Shown here in pieces: positions 1 to 13,318 of a stretch of 64,000 bases of DNA. A program made the position numbers and the translations under genes. The notes under the pieces are model-generated. The model had not been told where the DNA came from. It saw only the letters and a list, made by a program, of their open reading frames with translations, and searched no databases. Each line of letters begins with the position of its first letter. The stretch's first letter is position 1. Source of the DNA: Sphaeramia orbicularis (taxonomy: Eukaryota; Chordata; Actinopteri; Kurtiformes; Apogonidae); assembly GCF_902148855.1 (NCBI RefSeq), contig NC_043978.1, forward strand, positions 32,734,686 through 32,798,685, read 5' to 3'.

Positions 1-2916
1 AAACTCCAGCGGGACACCGTCAACTGGGAGGGGTCGCTAGGCTCAGGACACCAGGGAGATGCGTTGGCCATGTAGGACAGATGCTGCTCACTGTGTCCCC
101 GTAGGACTCAGGGAAAGCCTGAGACAGAAAACTGCCCATCCCCGTGGGGTGGAAACACATTCTGCTGCAGGCGAGATGATTGGCTGATCCATCTGCAACA
201 AGGGTATTTGGGATATACCATAGTTTTCTCTAAGGGACACTGTTAACAGCTATTTTGGGAATTCTCCTTGGAAAAGAACGTGAGTAGTTCCAATGCTCAT
301 TATAAAACATGCCCGCTTCTGCTAAAAAAAAAAAAAAAAAGGATTTTAGCGTCAGACTATTTTGAAGAGGTCAGTATTTCATCTGTATGCTGTAAAGTGT
401 TGTTGCTTGTCAACTTATTGACGGCTGAAAGGTGCTGTTTATTTCTCCCAGCGTGTAATCTCAACTCAGACTGACCACGGCGCTTCGGGCCACCACACAG
501 GGCAGAGCACTGGGGCCTCAAACCGACCTCTGCCCAGGCTTTCAATAATAGATGCCATGCTGTTGACACATGGCAGGTGGCAACACAACACTTCACAGGT
601 TAGATGAATATTTCATATCAAAGCTGTGCAATCACAGCGCACATTCCTGTTTGAAGTTTGGGGAATGGATCATGGTGAAATTGGGACATGTGTTGAGCTG
701 TTTACAATTACTCCAACCATCTGGAAATTAGAGTAACATGCTATGGTTCAAAGAAAAAGTATTAAAAAACAGACTGTAAAAATCTGCCACCAATTTTGAT
801 GGAGCCGGTTTAGTCATTTTAAAAATAAAAGAAAAGAGATTAATAATACATCAGTAAATATTAGACTTTAAACCATTTGGCAACAACAAATGTCTTTTTC
901 TTTTTTTTCCTTATATCCCTGCATGAATATTTTGGATATAATGCATTGCCCTTGGACAGGACCAGCTGTGATGTATTATCTGTCGTTGGACAAGCCTCCC
1001 CGAGCGGTAAGTGATTGCAAAAAGCATCTAGCTTCATTAGTCAGTTGGTTTGAGTATTGTTTGTTTTGGCTTCTTGGATGGCTGACAGCCTGGACTGCAG
1101 CATCATGTCTTTTGCTTTGGATGGCACAGCACCACTGAAACGCAGCGTGTGTCTGAATCCTCTTCTCTATGCTGGCTTCCCTGGTGCTATGGACTTTGAA
1201 TACAATTGTATGGAAGTGTTTTTTCTCTAGCCCCTTTGCTTCTGACAGATGAGTGGCAGACAAAGATTATAAAAAATAACAAAAGGCCAGGAGGGCTGGG
1301 ACTCGCAGAGCTAGCTGCTCAGCTGTCTGGTGCTCAGGCCTTGGCCCTCAGCCAGCTGATTTTCATTGGGAAAGCCCAGAGCATTGAAAGGCTGGAAGGG
1401 CTATATATAACCAGCTCTGTTTTCTCACTGACAAACCCTCTCTCACATTGTTATTGACTAAGGTGCTCAATTACTGCCTTTGCTTGCTCAGACAACATTT
1501 TATCTGTCTTTTTCACTGTGTTGTTTCCTCTCCCTTCCGCTGATGAACGATGGATGATTAGAGTATCCGTGGCAAATTTGAAAGGAATCACATTTTTTCC
1601 TTGGACTGCTTCCCTATTGGCCGGTGACTAATGAATGTCTAATGAGACAGTCTGGCTGGACCTGTATATTTCCCTTCTCATTCAGAGTTGAGGGCAGCTT
1701 GGCGTGGCACAAAGTCTGCAGTCTAGAGCCCACAGAGCTTCAGGACACGACCCGCTTGCATGTATAAAAGATGTGGCCTGCGACTGAATGACTGCGCAAA
1801 TTAATTCATAAATAATGACTTGGGTTTGGGGCTAGAGCCCGTATTGCAACAACACTTTCCTACCACTGCTGCATTAAAAAAGGTGCCCCTTGGCTACACA
1901 GGGGGCTGGAGAATTGCCATAATGAATTCCTGAGCCAACCACCCATTACTTCCGCTGCCTGACTTTGCCTATTTGTTGTTTAAAGAAAGGAGAGATAGAG
2001 TTCTGCTGAGGAAAGCCATATCTGGCATGCAGGCTCAATATAGTTTCATAAATATAATAAGGTATGATACTAAATCTATTTAAATACACATAAATAAACC
2101 ATTGAACCATTCCTATAATTTAGCACACATGTCTATGTCTGCATGTGTGAGAGGTAATGTTTATGCCATATTTTATGGAGTGTGTAAATATGCCAGAAAG
2201 ACAGATGTATGTATGTATAAATGTTGTGAGCATGTTTATGGATGGGTGCACACAAGTATCTTCTGCATGCCTCTCTATACATGCACAGTCCTTTGCACGA
2301 TGTGTTTGTTAAATGTCTGCAAACATTAGTGCGTATGTCAGTGTGTGACACCGTGCTGCCTGAATGTCACACAGAGAAGTGGGTCTACGTTTTGCTTCAG
2401 GCTAAATCCTCACACAGCCTTTTCTCTAATAATCCAAATGAGGAAAAACAGCATCTTGGGATTCCTCTGCTTGATTTTTTTTTTTTTTTTGCTTTTATTT
2501 TAATGAGTCCAGATGCCGGTCCAAGAAAGTCCATGGTGCAAGACACTAACGCAAATTAAAATGAGCGCAGTAATGAAAAAGCAGGTCGCCACACCCCTCA
2601 GTAGATGAATTTCTAGTAAAGGGTGTTTCTGCGTGACTCTCCTTCTGTGACGTTTACCATCCATTCCACTATCTAACCTCTGACCTCACTGTGACCCAGC
2701 AGGGTGACATCGGGGTCACACTACCCTTCTAGACACTTACACACACAGGCAGGCACTACTACAGTCTCCCACAGGCCAAATTACATGTGATGTATTGGTC
2801 AATCTGCCTGTGACGGTTCCCATTTTAATTTTGAGTAATGATACATCAGGGAAACAGAACAGTGTACAGTTGAGCTAAAATACTGCAAGAACATGAAAAC
2901 AATAGCGATATCCAAC
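1..2916. other. Non-coding stretch downstream of PRIMA1 exon 3
   Basis: No exon with a conserved protein and good splice sites was found here on either strand. It is most simply the last intron of PRIMA1, because exon 3 ends in a valid donor on the minus strand at 2916-2915 and the conserved cytoplasmic tail is not encoded in this stretch. There is a short poly-T run near 2477 and scattered AT-rich sequence. The left end (1-200) is more GC-rich, but no convincing exon could be built from it. Confidence 0.5.
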
Positions 2917-3544
2917 CTCTTGATGGCCTTGTAGCAGATGATGATGGCTGAGAGGAGGAAGACAACTGAGGCACAGCCCACTGTTCCAAGCACTATAATG
3001 TCCATCTCCGACCACCAGGGCCTCACTGAGGGGACCATGGGCTCCACCACTGGGAAAACAGAGAGAAGAGGATGCAGCAGGAGAGAGGTGGAGATACAAA
3101 ATCCAGAATGAATAACATTTAGTAAGCACAAAAATAAAAACCAAAAACAACAATTTGAGTAGCAATCACGGTCCATCTTAGGTCTGTTTATTTTATCCGT
3201 GGAGACAGGTGAAAGAATTACACAACGCCATAACAGAGCAGCATGGAGGTGATTTTTCTTCCCCGCACTCTGAGTTGGGAAGAAGCGGTGTCCTCGCCTG
3301 TTCTGTGGGTCTAAGGTTCAACATTCAAAGATATCCAACCCGACACCATGAATCATTTAAGGTCCCGTCAGCCTTCCTTACACCAGCACTCTTGTCCACA
3401 CCAATTACTCTTGCAGGAACCTCCTGCTCTTTCCACATTAGATCTGTGGAGTACGACCACTCACCAGGAATGTTGTATAACATTATGTGCATCAGCAACT
3501 TTGTGCCTGTAATGCATAACTTCTCTGCAACATTTAATGCTCTG

Positions 3545-3622
<78 letters not shown>

Positions 3623-6517
3623 GTTGTACAATTCTAAAAAAAAAAAAAAAAAATATGCTGTACTACGCTCACTCTATCTCATGCGTTTAGTGTTATTTTG
3701 TTATGAATGACTGCAAGGACTTACACCATGGCAACAAATACTTCTTAGTAATGCTGCAGACTATTTTACAACACAGCACATTTCCACAGAGCAAACACCA
3801 AGGCACGGCTCTCCCCGGTACAGCTCAACCACGTCATAAGTCACTATGAATTTAAAAGCTCCTCTCAGCCAAACTTTCATTTTAATCCTGCATTTTGTCA
3901 ACGGCTGTAGGATTTAATTCAGTCAGTGGTAAGGATCTACTTCATTGTGATAAAGCATACTCCTTTGAAGGGACTTCGGAACCATTTTTAGCCCACAGAT
4001 GCTTACTGAACAGTGCCAAATTCTCAGTTTTTCAGACTTTTAACAGATAGATAGGGGTCTCAGTCATTGTCCCAGTTTTTCTCTTTGGCTTTGCATATTC
4101 ATTGCATTTTTAAAAGCCTACAGTTTAAAGAAATTAGGCACTGAGGAAAGTAATTATGCATCTGTATTGAATAAATTGGAAATTTGCTCCTTTGAGTGAA
4201 TTATGCATGATGTCTCCACCCTGTGCAAACATTTCTTTGCAAAGTTAAAAAGGAATTTAAAAAAAAATGGCCTGTTAATCGTAATTATCATAACATACTA
4301 CTGTTTAAGGAGGTATCAAACACTGTCAAGCTCAGAGTTGTACTCATGTGTTGGTTGTAATTAGCCAGTTAAACCCCCACCTTAGCGTACAGTCAGATGG
4401 TCGTGGCAGCAGTTATGTGGTGACCTTGACAACAATCACAGAAGGGTCTATAACTCTCGATTCTCACATGGTGAGTCAGGGGAAAAAGAGGTCCATCTAA
4501 ATTGACCAGACAGAAAAAAATCATTGGAACTGATTGATTAAAACCTTTCCACTGCTGTCTGTTGAGACTGTGATGATTAAGTACTCCTCCCTACTCATAA
4601 TATTAAAGGCTCAGAGTGAGTGATTCTTAAGAGTCACAGTAATAGCTCAGAATGGCTGCATCATCAGCAACGCCTGTCCCGTATTTCAGCGCACTGTTCA
4701 TTAAGGTGCTTGAGACTACATACAAATCATATCAACTTTCAACGAGTAGGCTGGTGAAATATGTTAGCCTATCTGCCAGTGGATTTACCATCTCAGAGTG
4801 CAACGATTAAAATAGAAGGGCTGGGGAAAACTGCTGCAACAGGCAGTGAATCCTCACAGATATACAAGCTCGCTCTGTAGCACTAATACTCACACACATA
4901 CACACACAAACAGACTCTTATTGCCGCCAGCTCAACTTCAAAACGAAGCTGGAACTACTGGGTTGGTTCATTAGCCTCTTATCTCGATCAAATTAAAGCT
5001 AATTTAATTAACTCATCTGTGTTTTAATCAGGGGTCCTCCGGGGGAAACCCTACCACTGAACCACTGAGCTTGGCAGCCCAGCAGGCATGGATTTCACAG
5101 GCAGCTGGGTACTCCCCAAGGTCAGACCCAGCATAAATTAGTCCTATGTTCAGCTGTCAACATCCTGCTGGCTCTATCACACACAGAGATGCACCCATGC
5201 AAAACTGCACCCGTGTGCAGGCACTCACACTCTATCTCGTGGGACTGATGCTACATTTTTCTTCTCAAAGGAAATGCTGTTCAGTACAGTTCCTTGACAC
5301 CTGCATCTAGGAATGAGGTCCAACTGTGGAGTGGGAGCAGGCTGAGGGTGAGACAGCCAGTTTGGAGGGAGACAGGTGTGAAACCTGGGAGCGTGAGCTG
5401 GGGGTATTACCTGTGGTGCCCAGTAGCCGCGGGGGAGGCGGTGGAGGTGGTGGTGGAGGAAGGGGAGGGTATCTTCTACAGTGGCATGCCAGCTGGCACT
5501 GTTCGCTAACTTTCTCCGCCACAGTCTGTGAGCATGACCTCTGGAGTTCTCCCTTATGGTGAGGGAGAGAGAGAAAAAAAGACATTGAAATGACTAAGGC
5601 ACTGTCCTTTATGCATTACCGAGAAGTACCAGCAGCCCAGCACTGTGCAGCACAAATGGAGATGCTTGAACACTCAGCACCCTCTTAGTTAGTAGTGCTG
5701 TGGATATCCTCTCAGCATTCTTTTCATATCACAGCTTCAGTGTTGTTGTCACCAGGGCTGCTGTGTATGTAGTACATGCAGAATAGTATCACGTCTATGG
5801 CTGCAGCCCGCTCCCTGTAAGAAACCACCCACCAACAGAGTGGGCAGCAGGCTGCCCCGAGGAGTGTGCGTGGGTGGACTTGGAAACTCAAGCAGATCAC
5901 ATTACACATGAACCCTGGCAACACTGCGTGCGTGTGAACAACAGCTCACCACTATCTGTAGGCAGCAGCACAGGGCAAAGGTTAGAATACTCATCACTAA
6001 CATATGCCTGCTGCAGGGATCCTGGTGGGATAACTGAATATTGTTATCATAAAAACACAGTTGGCTACTCCATGTTCCCACTACAAGAGAGAGAGAGAGC
6101 TGAGTGATTGTCTGTGTGAGTGTGTGCTTGTTCATAGCTATATTTCTCATGCTTTGCTGAAAAGTCATAACACATGCATGTCAGCCAGTAATTCTTTTAA
6201 AACAGGTGTGCCCTGGACTGGTGACTCAATCCACTGGTGTAAATACACACAAACAAGCTTTGTATATCAATTGTTCCCACATAAATAAGTTACTTAAAAA
6301 GCACAAAAGCTCCTCACTCCATCCCCAGTCATACTTGATCTGCAAATGAAAAACTCCGGTTACATTAGAGACACCTCTTCTCATGCGTAAATGAACAAGT
6401 GGCGCGCCTGAACATGATCCTTACCTGGCATGAGAGTAAAAACAGTGAGAGAAGGCAATGACCGAAGAAAAAAGGCCAAAAACTTAAAGTAAATGGCATT
6501 AGATCTTGGACCAGCAT
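2917..6517 (-). CDS. PRIMA1: Proline-rich membrane anchor 1 (3' partial)
   Basis: This is the membrane anchor that tethers acetylcholinesterase tetramers to neuronal membranes. Three minus-strand coding exons fit in phase: 6517-6425, 5552-5411 and 3049-2917. Exon 1 begins MLVQDLMPF and encodes a hydrophobic signal peptide ending just before the splice. Exon 2 has a cysteine-rich stretch (CQLACHCRRYPP) followed by the proline-rich attachment domain, a run of ten prolines then RLL; this domain binds the cholinesterase tail in the family. Exon 3 has WWSEMD, one transmembrane helix (IIVLGTVGC to LLSAIIIC) and the hallmark YKAIKR at its end. The donor after AAGAG lies inside the KR codon, and the usual cytoplasmic tail (KPLRK...) is not seen in the window, so the last exon probably lies to the left. 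A (CTAT)n microsatellite sits in the second intron. Confidence 0.93.
3545..3622. repeat. (CTAT)n microsatellite
   Basis: About 19 tandem copies of a tetranucleotide in the second intron of PRIMA1. It creates an artificial open frame rich in Tyr-Leu-Ser-Ile, which is not a gene. Confidence 0.97.
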
Positions 6518-7491
6518 TCCTCTTGCGCTGTTCTCGAAGATACTAGGCAGCGTTTCCAACAAATGAATGCAGTATACATAGGCTTGAACTGTTTGGGAAA
6601 TAACCATCCACCCTGTCCAGTTCAGCGGCGATATCTGTGACAGGCGTCTCCAGAAATAGTTTATGCCACAATCATTTTCCTCTTGAAATCCCGTTGTCGA
6701 TAGCATAGGACAGGCGAGCCGGTAGAATGAGTAGCAAATCTCGATAATTCACATCTCGAAAGTAGTTTTTTTCTTATTGGCACTCAGATAGCGACCTGAA
6801 TCACGCCGCTACTCCGTGCAATGTGAGGGCGGTAGATGGCCCGTACCTTACATCCTCCTCGGCTGCAAGCATGAGTGCAAATGGGCCACTCAAGCCATCG
6901 AAGTTGAAGAAAAAAAAAAACGAACAGAGAGAGATCCTCAGGAATATCGTGCGGCAGGATTCCTCACAAAACGAGCGCACATCCCCTTAACTTATCTAGG
7001 CTGGATTACTGTATGGGCGAGTCCGGAGGGCAGAGCCGAGGGTTAAACTGATGCATCCCCCTCTGTGCCAAAATACAGCGGGCTGTTTTATACCGGAGGA
7101 GCATCACCAACCGCGCACTTGATGCAGCGCTCACATCAGCTCATCCTGACAGCGTGTGTGCTCAACAAATTCAACCCTCCGCTCTGTCAAATTCGCGTAA
7201 AAGTCCCGAAAACACACACAGGCGCGCGCACACACGCACGTACGCACACAAGGGGGATGGAGGTGATGGTGGTGGTAGTGGTGGTAGTGAGGGGTGGGGG
7301 GGGGTGGTGGTGATGGTGGTGGTGTTGTGTGCAGGCGTCGGTAATGTCAGCTGGGCTTTGTTTGTTTTGTTTGTCTGCTTGTTTATGTTTGATTTTTATA
7401 GTGGTCCAAGCAGAAAGTATAGCCCACAAAAGCGTGGAGGCGAGGCCGTAAAGGATGACGCGTACTAGAGCGAATTAAAGTCAAGTGCAGC

Positions 7492-7493
<2 letters not shown>
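6518..7493 (-). promoter_or_regulatory. PRIMA1 5' UTR and promoter region
   Basis: This stretch lies immediately upstream of the PRIMA1 start codon and is richer in CpG than its surroundings. It also holds an alternating CA/CG tract at about 7212-7250 and GGT-rich repeats. No TATA box is evident. The transcription start cannot be placed from sequence alone. Confidence 0.5.
7257..7326. repeat. GGT/GAT-rich simple repeat with a G9 run
   Basis: Imperfect (GGT)n and (GAT)n repeats with a run of nine G at its centre. One strand is almost free of C, so it could form G-quadruplexes in the PRIMA1 upstream region. Confidence 0.85.

Positions 7494-7570
<77 letters not shown>
7494..7570. repeat. (GA)n microsatellite, about 38 copies
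   Basis: A perfect purine-only dinucleotide tract about 1 kb upstream of the PRIMA1 start. Long GA tracts can form triplex DNA and are often variable in length. Confidence 0.98.
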
Positions 7571-7572
<2 letters not shown>

Positions 7573-9148
7573 CAAGTCAAGACGCCTACCGACTGAAAAC
7601 ATTGCCATACCCATGTTTGATGTGCTGAGTGCCTGCAAGAACACTCTGCGGTCCAATGTCCCAAAGTAGGCTGAGATAAACAATACTGATGTAACCTGGC
7701 ATTTACTGCTCACGTTGGAACAACAAAGACATTTATAAGAAATTAATAAGGCATTTATTTTTTACGCAGGCTTATTTATAAAAAAAAAAAAAGTTTTGCA
7801 CAATACCTCTAACACTGCACTGATATAGTTCATAAGAGGTGATGCTAAAGGCCAAGTAATCAGACAGAGAATGGGAGTTTTTTAAGTGGAGGGTTGCATA
7901 ATAATGTTGTGGTGGTCTTCACTAGGCACAGTTATGAAATTACTACACAGCCCACAGCCAAATAGATGGTACTAGGATGCCAACGTGACATCCCCAGTGT
8001 ATTGGGATTTGCTAAGACAGTTAACTGACAGGAGAAATAAACCTTTAGTGTTCATCTGGGTGTCATTAATGACTACAATGGAAGGGATGGATGAGCAAGA
8101 TCTGATATGCATGAAGGTCTGCAGGGTATATATATATATGTGAGATCAGTGCATTTATGGTACCCTAGTTACTTCATTTATCCTAAACAGAAGTTCTCCT
8201 TCTGCACAAACAAGATAGAAGCTTTATATGGAACACCAGCCTTATCCCTTTAAGCTGAAAGGTATATATTAACTTGTTTAAAGGCACTTGAACCTCTCTG
8301 CTTTGTGAAACAAACTCACAGCATCCCTGCACCTGTCCACACTGTAAGCCATCATGTTGCATTCTGTGTCATAAATTCCTTTAAAGCTGTCTGCTGTTGA
8401 AAAGCTGTGTATGTTTAAAGAGCAGAGCTGATAGGCGATTGTGTCACAGGCAGCTCATTCCAAAAAGCCCAAATAACATCTAAGCCGACTATTCAAACAA
8501 CTTTGGATTAAGATCAATGAATTCAGCATCAAGCCCGTCCTACGGCCTTTTGTTGCAGCTAAGCATTCATCACATCTCTTGCTTATCAGAAAGCTCTTCA
8601 CAAACAGTAATGGGGTGAGCTCATGCACAAGAGCTGTGGATGACTTTTAGAGTGGAAAATTCACAGCTGCTGAGTTGCACATACAATGCAGAGCTTTTTT
8701 CAGAGTTTTTGGAGCAAAAGCCTGGTTTTGGCATTTAGACCGCCTAGCAGTTTAAGCTTATCCATCCTCTCCTTACAGTCTGTCCCAGTATCGATTATCT
8801 GACAAGAGAAAAGCACTACATCCTCCTGGTTCCTTCCTGCTGCCTCACCTCATTCCATCAACCAGCAATCTGCCACAACATACATCACAGCCCTTTTAAC
8901 TCAGATAAGAAAACCTCTTAATAAAATTGCTGTGGTCTTTCAGCAATATTAATGTTGCCAACATACTCAATCAGCATTCACATCTCTGAAAACAAACAGA
9001 GCCCAAACATTTTCTGTGCATCCGACTTAAGTAAATTCAAAACCCTCTGTCAATCAAGGAGTATTCAGAGAAGATTAACTCAACAGAATTTAGCTTTACT
9101 ATGTATTTCTCATCTAAGTACTGCTGGATATACCACGGTGGAGGTAGA
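7571..9148. other. Intergenic stretch, no gene seen
   Basis: AT-rich sequence between PRIMA1 and the repeat cluster that follows. No exon-like reading frame with splice sites was recognised, and no clear transposon ends were found. Confidence 0.6.
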
Positions 9149-9162
9149 TTGCCATCTAGTGG
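9149..9162 (-). promoter_or_regulatory. CTCF-like site
   Basis: On the minus strand it reads CCACTAGATGGCAA, matching 13 of 14 positions of the core CTCF consensus CCASYAGRKGGCRS. It is intergenic between PRIMA1 and FAM181A. Whether it is bound is unknown; the motif can also be carried by repeats, and repeat-derived sequence begins about 20 bp to the right. Confidence 0.4.
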
Positions 9163-9182
9163 CAAAGTCTGGCAACACAGGA

Positions 9183-9545
9183 TTCTAAGTCTCATTACAG
9201 ATCATTAAAGCAAGTGGAAAACCTAACTCTTAGCAGTCAGGACGTCAGAAAATCCCCTGAGAATTTATCATATCTAAAGAACAAACACTTTAGGAATGAG
9301 TAAATAAAACCAATATGGTATTGTTCATTAATTAGTGCCACTGCCTTTAAATAGAAAACTCAACCCAGGAGAAATCCACATGAAATAAAGCTGCATCGAA
9401 AGTAGAAAGAGGTCTAAACCAGGCATGGAGCTGTTTTTGAGTAAAAGGTTGGTGTTGACTGCTGAAAATGCTTAAAGGCACGATGTCAGATTTTTCTCAT
9501 GGGCTGAAGCTTGAACTGATTGAGCTTTTGATAGAATTGCAGCCT
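9183..9545. repeat. Dispersed repeat, copy 1 (about 360 bp)
   Basis: This stretch is clearly similar, with many substitutions, to 10373-10735 in the same orientation. Shared landmarks are AAGTCTCATTA near the left end, CTGCCTTTAAATAGA in the middle and GAGCTTTTGATA near the right end. The family was not recognised. The second copy interrupts a Tc1/mariner fossil, so the unit is itself probably mobile. Confidence 0.75.
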
Positions 9546-9701
9546 TACTGCTACTCTTCTAAAGAGATTTTTGTATTAAAAAAAATTGAGTTTAGCAAGA
9601 CAACTTTACCTCTACTGGCATCTACCCAACCATATGCAAACGCAATATACTATATTTATAGAGGAATTGGAAAAATCAGATACACTGAAGTATATTTCAT
9701 G

Positions 9702-11325
9702 TGTCTACAAACCCCATTTCCAGAAAAGCTTGGACATTTTCTACAATGAAACAAAAAATTAAATCTAAGCGGGTCAAGTGAATTTATCAATTCACTCAAA
9801 CTTTTGTTTAACTGACAAAAGTCACTGTTCTGTCAGTTTCCAGTTAGTAGGTTAACTGATAGCAGCTGCAGGGACATCATGGCTGGACATAAAGGCACAG
9901 CATAGCAACAAACCTATCATCATAGCACAAAGTAGTGAGCCATGAGCCATGCATCTTTACAGAGACTAAGCCTTTTCAAGGGTTGGGCCATTGTGCACCA
10001 CTTTGTGCCAAACTTTGTGAGAGAATTGTCAGCTGTGAAAGAATATTTTTCCACACAAAACTGCAAATAATTTATGTCTTTCACCACTTATAATACATAG
10101 TATTATGAAACATTACAGGGAGTCTGGGGAAATCTCATTGTGTAAAAGCCAAGGGTGGAAACCACTGCTGAATGTGCATGACCTTCAGGCCCTCAGGCAA
10201 CACTGCATTAGAAACAGCCATGCTGCCGTGATGAATATAGCCACATGGGCCTTTGGACTACTTTGGGACACCATTGTTACTTAACAGTCCACTACTACAT
10301 TTGCAGAAATATAACCTGAAACTATCTTACGCAAGGACACAGCAATGTATCAATTCCGTGCAGATTACGGACTTTAAGTCTCATTAAGAATCATCAAAGC
10401 AAATAGAAAACCTAAACTTCTTTTTTGGAGTTGCAACGTCAGAAAGTCCCCCGAGAATTCATTTCATCCATAGAAGAAACACTTTACAAATGGGTAAATA
10501 AAACCATTATAGTTTTGTTCAGTAATTGCTGCTGCCTTTAAATAGAGAAATCAACCCAAGAGAAAGCCACAAAAAATAGAGCTGCATTGAAATTAGAAAG
10601 AAGTCTGAACCTGGAACAGAGCGGTTTAGGATTAAAGGGTTGTTGTAGACTGATAAAATATCCTTAAAGTCAGGATGGCAGTTTCACTTAATGACTTATG
10701 TTTGTTTTGATGGAGCTTTTGATACAACTGCAGAGTTCTCTGAGCCCAGGCTCATTTTAGATGGACTGAAAGATAGTAGAAAGGCATGCTGCGATCAGGT
10801 CCACATTTCAGCATGTTCTTGGAAAATAAAAGGACACGGGGTTCTACATGATGAAGACCATTCAGACTGCTAACAACAAAAGGTGCTGCACCAGTGCCCA
10901 CATGGCTGACCTGCACATGTATGAAGGTACCATTGATGTGACGCCACAGATTCTAATTTCAGAGACATACAGTGTACTACCATCAAGATGAGGTCTGTGG
11001 ATATTTCAGCAGGACAATGTCAGGCCTCATTCTGCATGAGTTCCAACAATGTGGCTTCATAGTCACAGAGAGTGTGTTGGACTGCAGTCCACATCTGTCA
11101 CCCACAACAATGTATAGATATCCAGAAGAGGAAAATCAGACACCAGCCATCATGGACTGTTAGGCAGCTATAGTCTTGCATATGGTAATAATAGGTACAA
11201 ATCTGACTGGCAAAGATGCATTCATGCATATCATTCACAGTTCCCAAATAATTAGTAATATTAGGAAAAGGTGGTGTAACACAATACCTCTGTCCCATTT
11301 TTTTCTGGAGTGTTTTGTGGACATT
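9702..11325 (+). mobile_element. Degraded Tc1/mariner-type DNA transposon
   Basis: The left end (AAACCCCATTTCCAGAAAAG) and the right end (CTGTCCCATTTTTTTCTGGA) are imperfect inverted repeats of a kind common in fish. Inside are decayed transposase fragments on the plus strand, including SACSWKIKGHGVL and a stretch matching the usual 'QQDNARPHSA' region (TTTCAGCAGGACAATGTC). The frame is lost in many places and the element looks old and inactive. It is split by a 360-bp repeat at 10373-10735. Confidence 0.75.
10373..10735. repeat. Dispersed repeat, copy 2, inside the Tc1/mariner fossil
   Basis: Second copy of the repeat at 9183-9545, about 1190 bp to the right and in the same orientation. Transposase-like sequence is found on both sides of it, so it inserted into, or was copied into, the transposon after that had landed. 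Confidence 0.7.
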
Positions 11326-13318
11326 AATATTTACATTTGCTTATATTTACAAAATACAAATTAAATATTCATTAAAAAGATGGAAAATCTTTTCTTTGTC
11401 AGCTAAATAAAGGTTAAAGAAAATTTATTTTATAAACTTCGGTATCAGGTTTTCTGTAAATTATGTCATGTATGAACTTAAATCTTGTTATATCAAGAGT
11501 ATACTTGTATGTGACAAGGTTACTCACACATGCCATGTATTACACTGTTGCAGATAAAGCTGGAATAATTTAGTTTTTGGGCACATTCCTCATTTTATTC
11601 CTGTTTATACACATCAGTAATCACTTTTGTCCACGTACACTGTTGTCCAGTTACACTGTATGTATGAAAAATAAAATACATCATCACAATCATTTCATAA
11701 GAAGAGGTAAAAAATGTATTCCAACTTTAAGGCCATTCATGTATATATGTTTCACTATGCACATTGAGAAACTTTTGATTTTTGCCAAAAGTGCATAGAA
11801 ATACTCCCTGTTAGTGTGATTATTCTGCAGAAGACACAGACTATATGTGCTGACAGCACATGTGTTTGATAGACTGATGGTGTGAATTTAATAACAGCAT
11901 TGACATGTGAACATTACAGAATACTGTAATATTAAAAATGATCAATATGCATCCGATCCACCTGTCTTGGCACAAGCACGCAGACGCATTGTTGGATTTA
12001 TAGATGCAGAAACATTCTTCCTCCCTCTCCCTCAACTTCAAAAGCACAAGAGCAGGGTGACAGGCCAGGGGAGGGGAGCCCCTTTGTTAATTGGCCTTTT
12101 CAGCTAAACAGAGAGGTTAAGAGAAAAAGAAGAGAGTAGAGGGGGACAATAGAGTCTCATTGCTTCTGGAGAGCCAGAGGGATGCATCGCCTCAAAGATA
12201 GAGCCCATATAGACTTGCAGGGTTATCCTCAGACAACCCCAAATAGAGTGAATGAGACCATCAATCATGTAGCCTGCACTTGCCTCCAGATAAATGGTCT
12301 GTATCCTTAGTCTGCGATTTTTTTTTGGGGTGGGGTGAAAAATCTATATGGCTTGACTTTTTTTTTAAGGTGCTGGAGTGGCTGTGGGTGTATCTGTGCT
12401 TTGACAGCAGCTTAAAGTACAGGCATGAGGTGTTTTACGCAGAAGACAAACGGTTTCCTCACATCTCATTCCACTGCTGCTGCGGCTCAATGAAACGATA
12501 GGTACTCTTTTTCTACTTCAATAAGGGGATGAAGCTCAATTAGCATTTCACAAGTCCCCCTTTCCTCCTCTATTGCAACCTTCCCGCAGAGCCCATGCTT
12601 TCTGTGGGGATTGTCCTGTTTTGGGCCCTTGTTGCCGTTGGCAGGGTGACAGTATTCGAGTGTGCAAACTTGTGCTATTGTCCACGGGCCAGAGGGAGCC
12701 ATGGAGACCCCATAATATGACACAGGAAAATGTTTGCTGATGGCAATTCTATGGGCTTTGTCCGACTCTTTCTCCTTCATGACGACTCGATTTAAGTCTC
12801 TAAATGTTTGACTACAAATGCAGGAGTGCTATCCAGCTCCTTTCCCTTTGTCCCGCGAGGTTTGAATGAGTAATTCAGCCTTTGTGTCGCTCGATTGAGG
12901 GGGCAAACAGAAAGACAAGATTCTTGAGCGTTCAAGCCCCTTTCCATGGTTATGCACTCTTTAGAGCCCCCCCACCACCACCACCTCCCCCTCACCAAAT
13001 CCTACAGCTGACATCACTCTTTGGGAGGATATTAGGAGTATCTATGTTCAAATCTCCACTTTACACAGTTTGCATATTGAGTCCAAATGCATCCATATTT
13101 CTGCAGAATCTCTCATATCCTTTGACGCAGACTCCAGATTTTGGGAGATGTTTGGCCAATGCGCAGAAATCACCGTGTAGCAGAAATATCGCATCTCCTC
13201 AGCGGCTTTCTCCAGATCTCCATGACAACAATTTGCAGTGGTGAAGAATTCGATACCAGGGGGCTTGGAGGCTGATCGGGGTGCATTGTGCGGGACCTGG
13301 GGTCGCTGATTGGTTCAA
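11326..13318. other. Intergenic stretch upstream of FAM181A
   Basis: No gene was recognised. The part from about 12080 to 12830 is of balanced base composition, free of obvious repeats and rich in short motifs such as CTATTGTCC (SOX-like), so it may hold FAM181A enhancers. That is an inference from position and composition only. Confidence 0.4.

Noticed and set aside
1-200. Possible last PRIMA1 exon after TTGTTGCAG on the minus strand
   Set aside because: In the required phase it would encode RWISQSSRLQQNVF and stop soon after, which does not resemble the conserved tail KPLRK(D/E)EN.
2799-2916. Continuation of the PRIMA1 frame past exon 3
   Set aside because: A good donor lies inside the KR codon and the read-through sequence does not match the conserved cytoplasmic tail.
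3209-3637. 142-codon open frame ending in Tyr-Leu-Ser-Ile repeats
   Set aside because: Its C-terminal third is the (CTAT)n microsatellite and the rest shows no protein-like features; it lies in a PRIMA1 intron on the other strand.
9183-10735. Pair of direct repeats that might be LTRs
   Set aside because: The DNA between them is a Tc1/mariner fossil with no retroelement sequence, the repeats lack TG...CA ends, and transposon sequence continues beyond the second copy.
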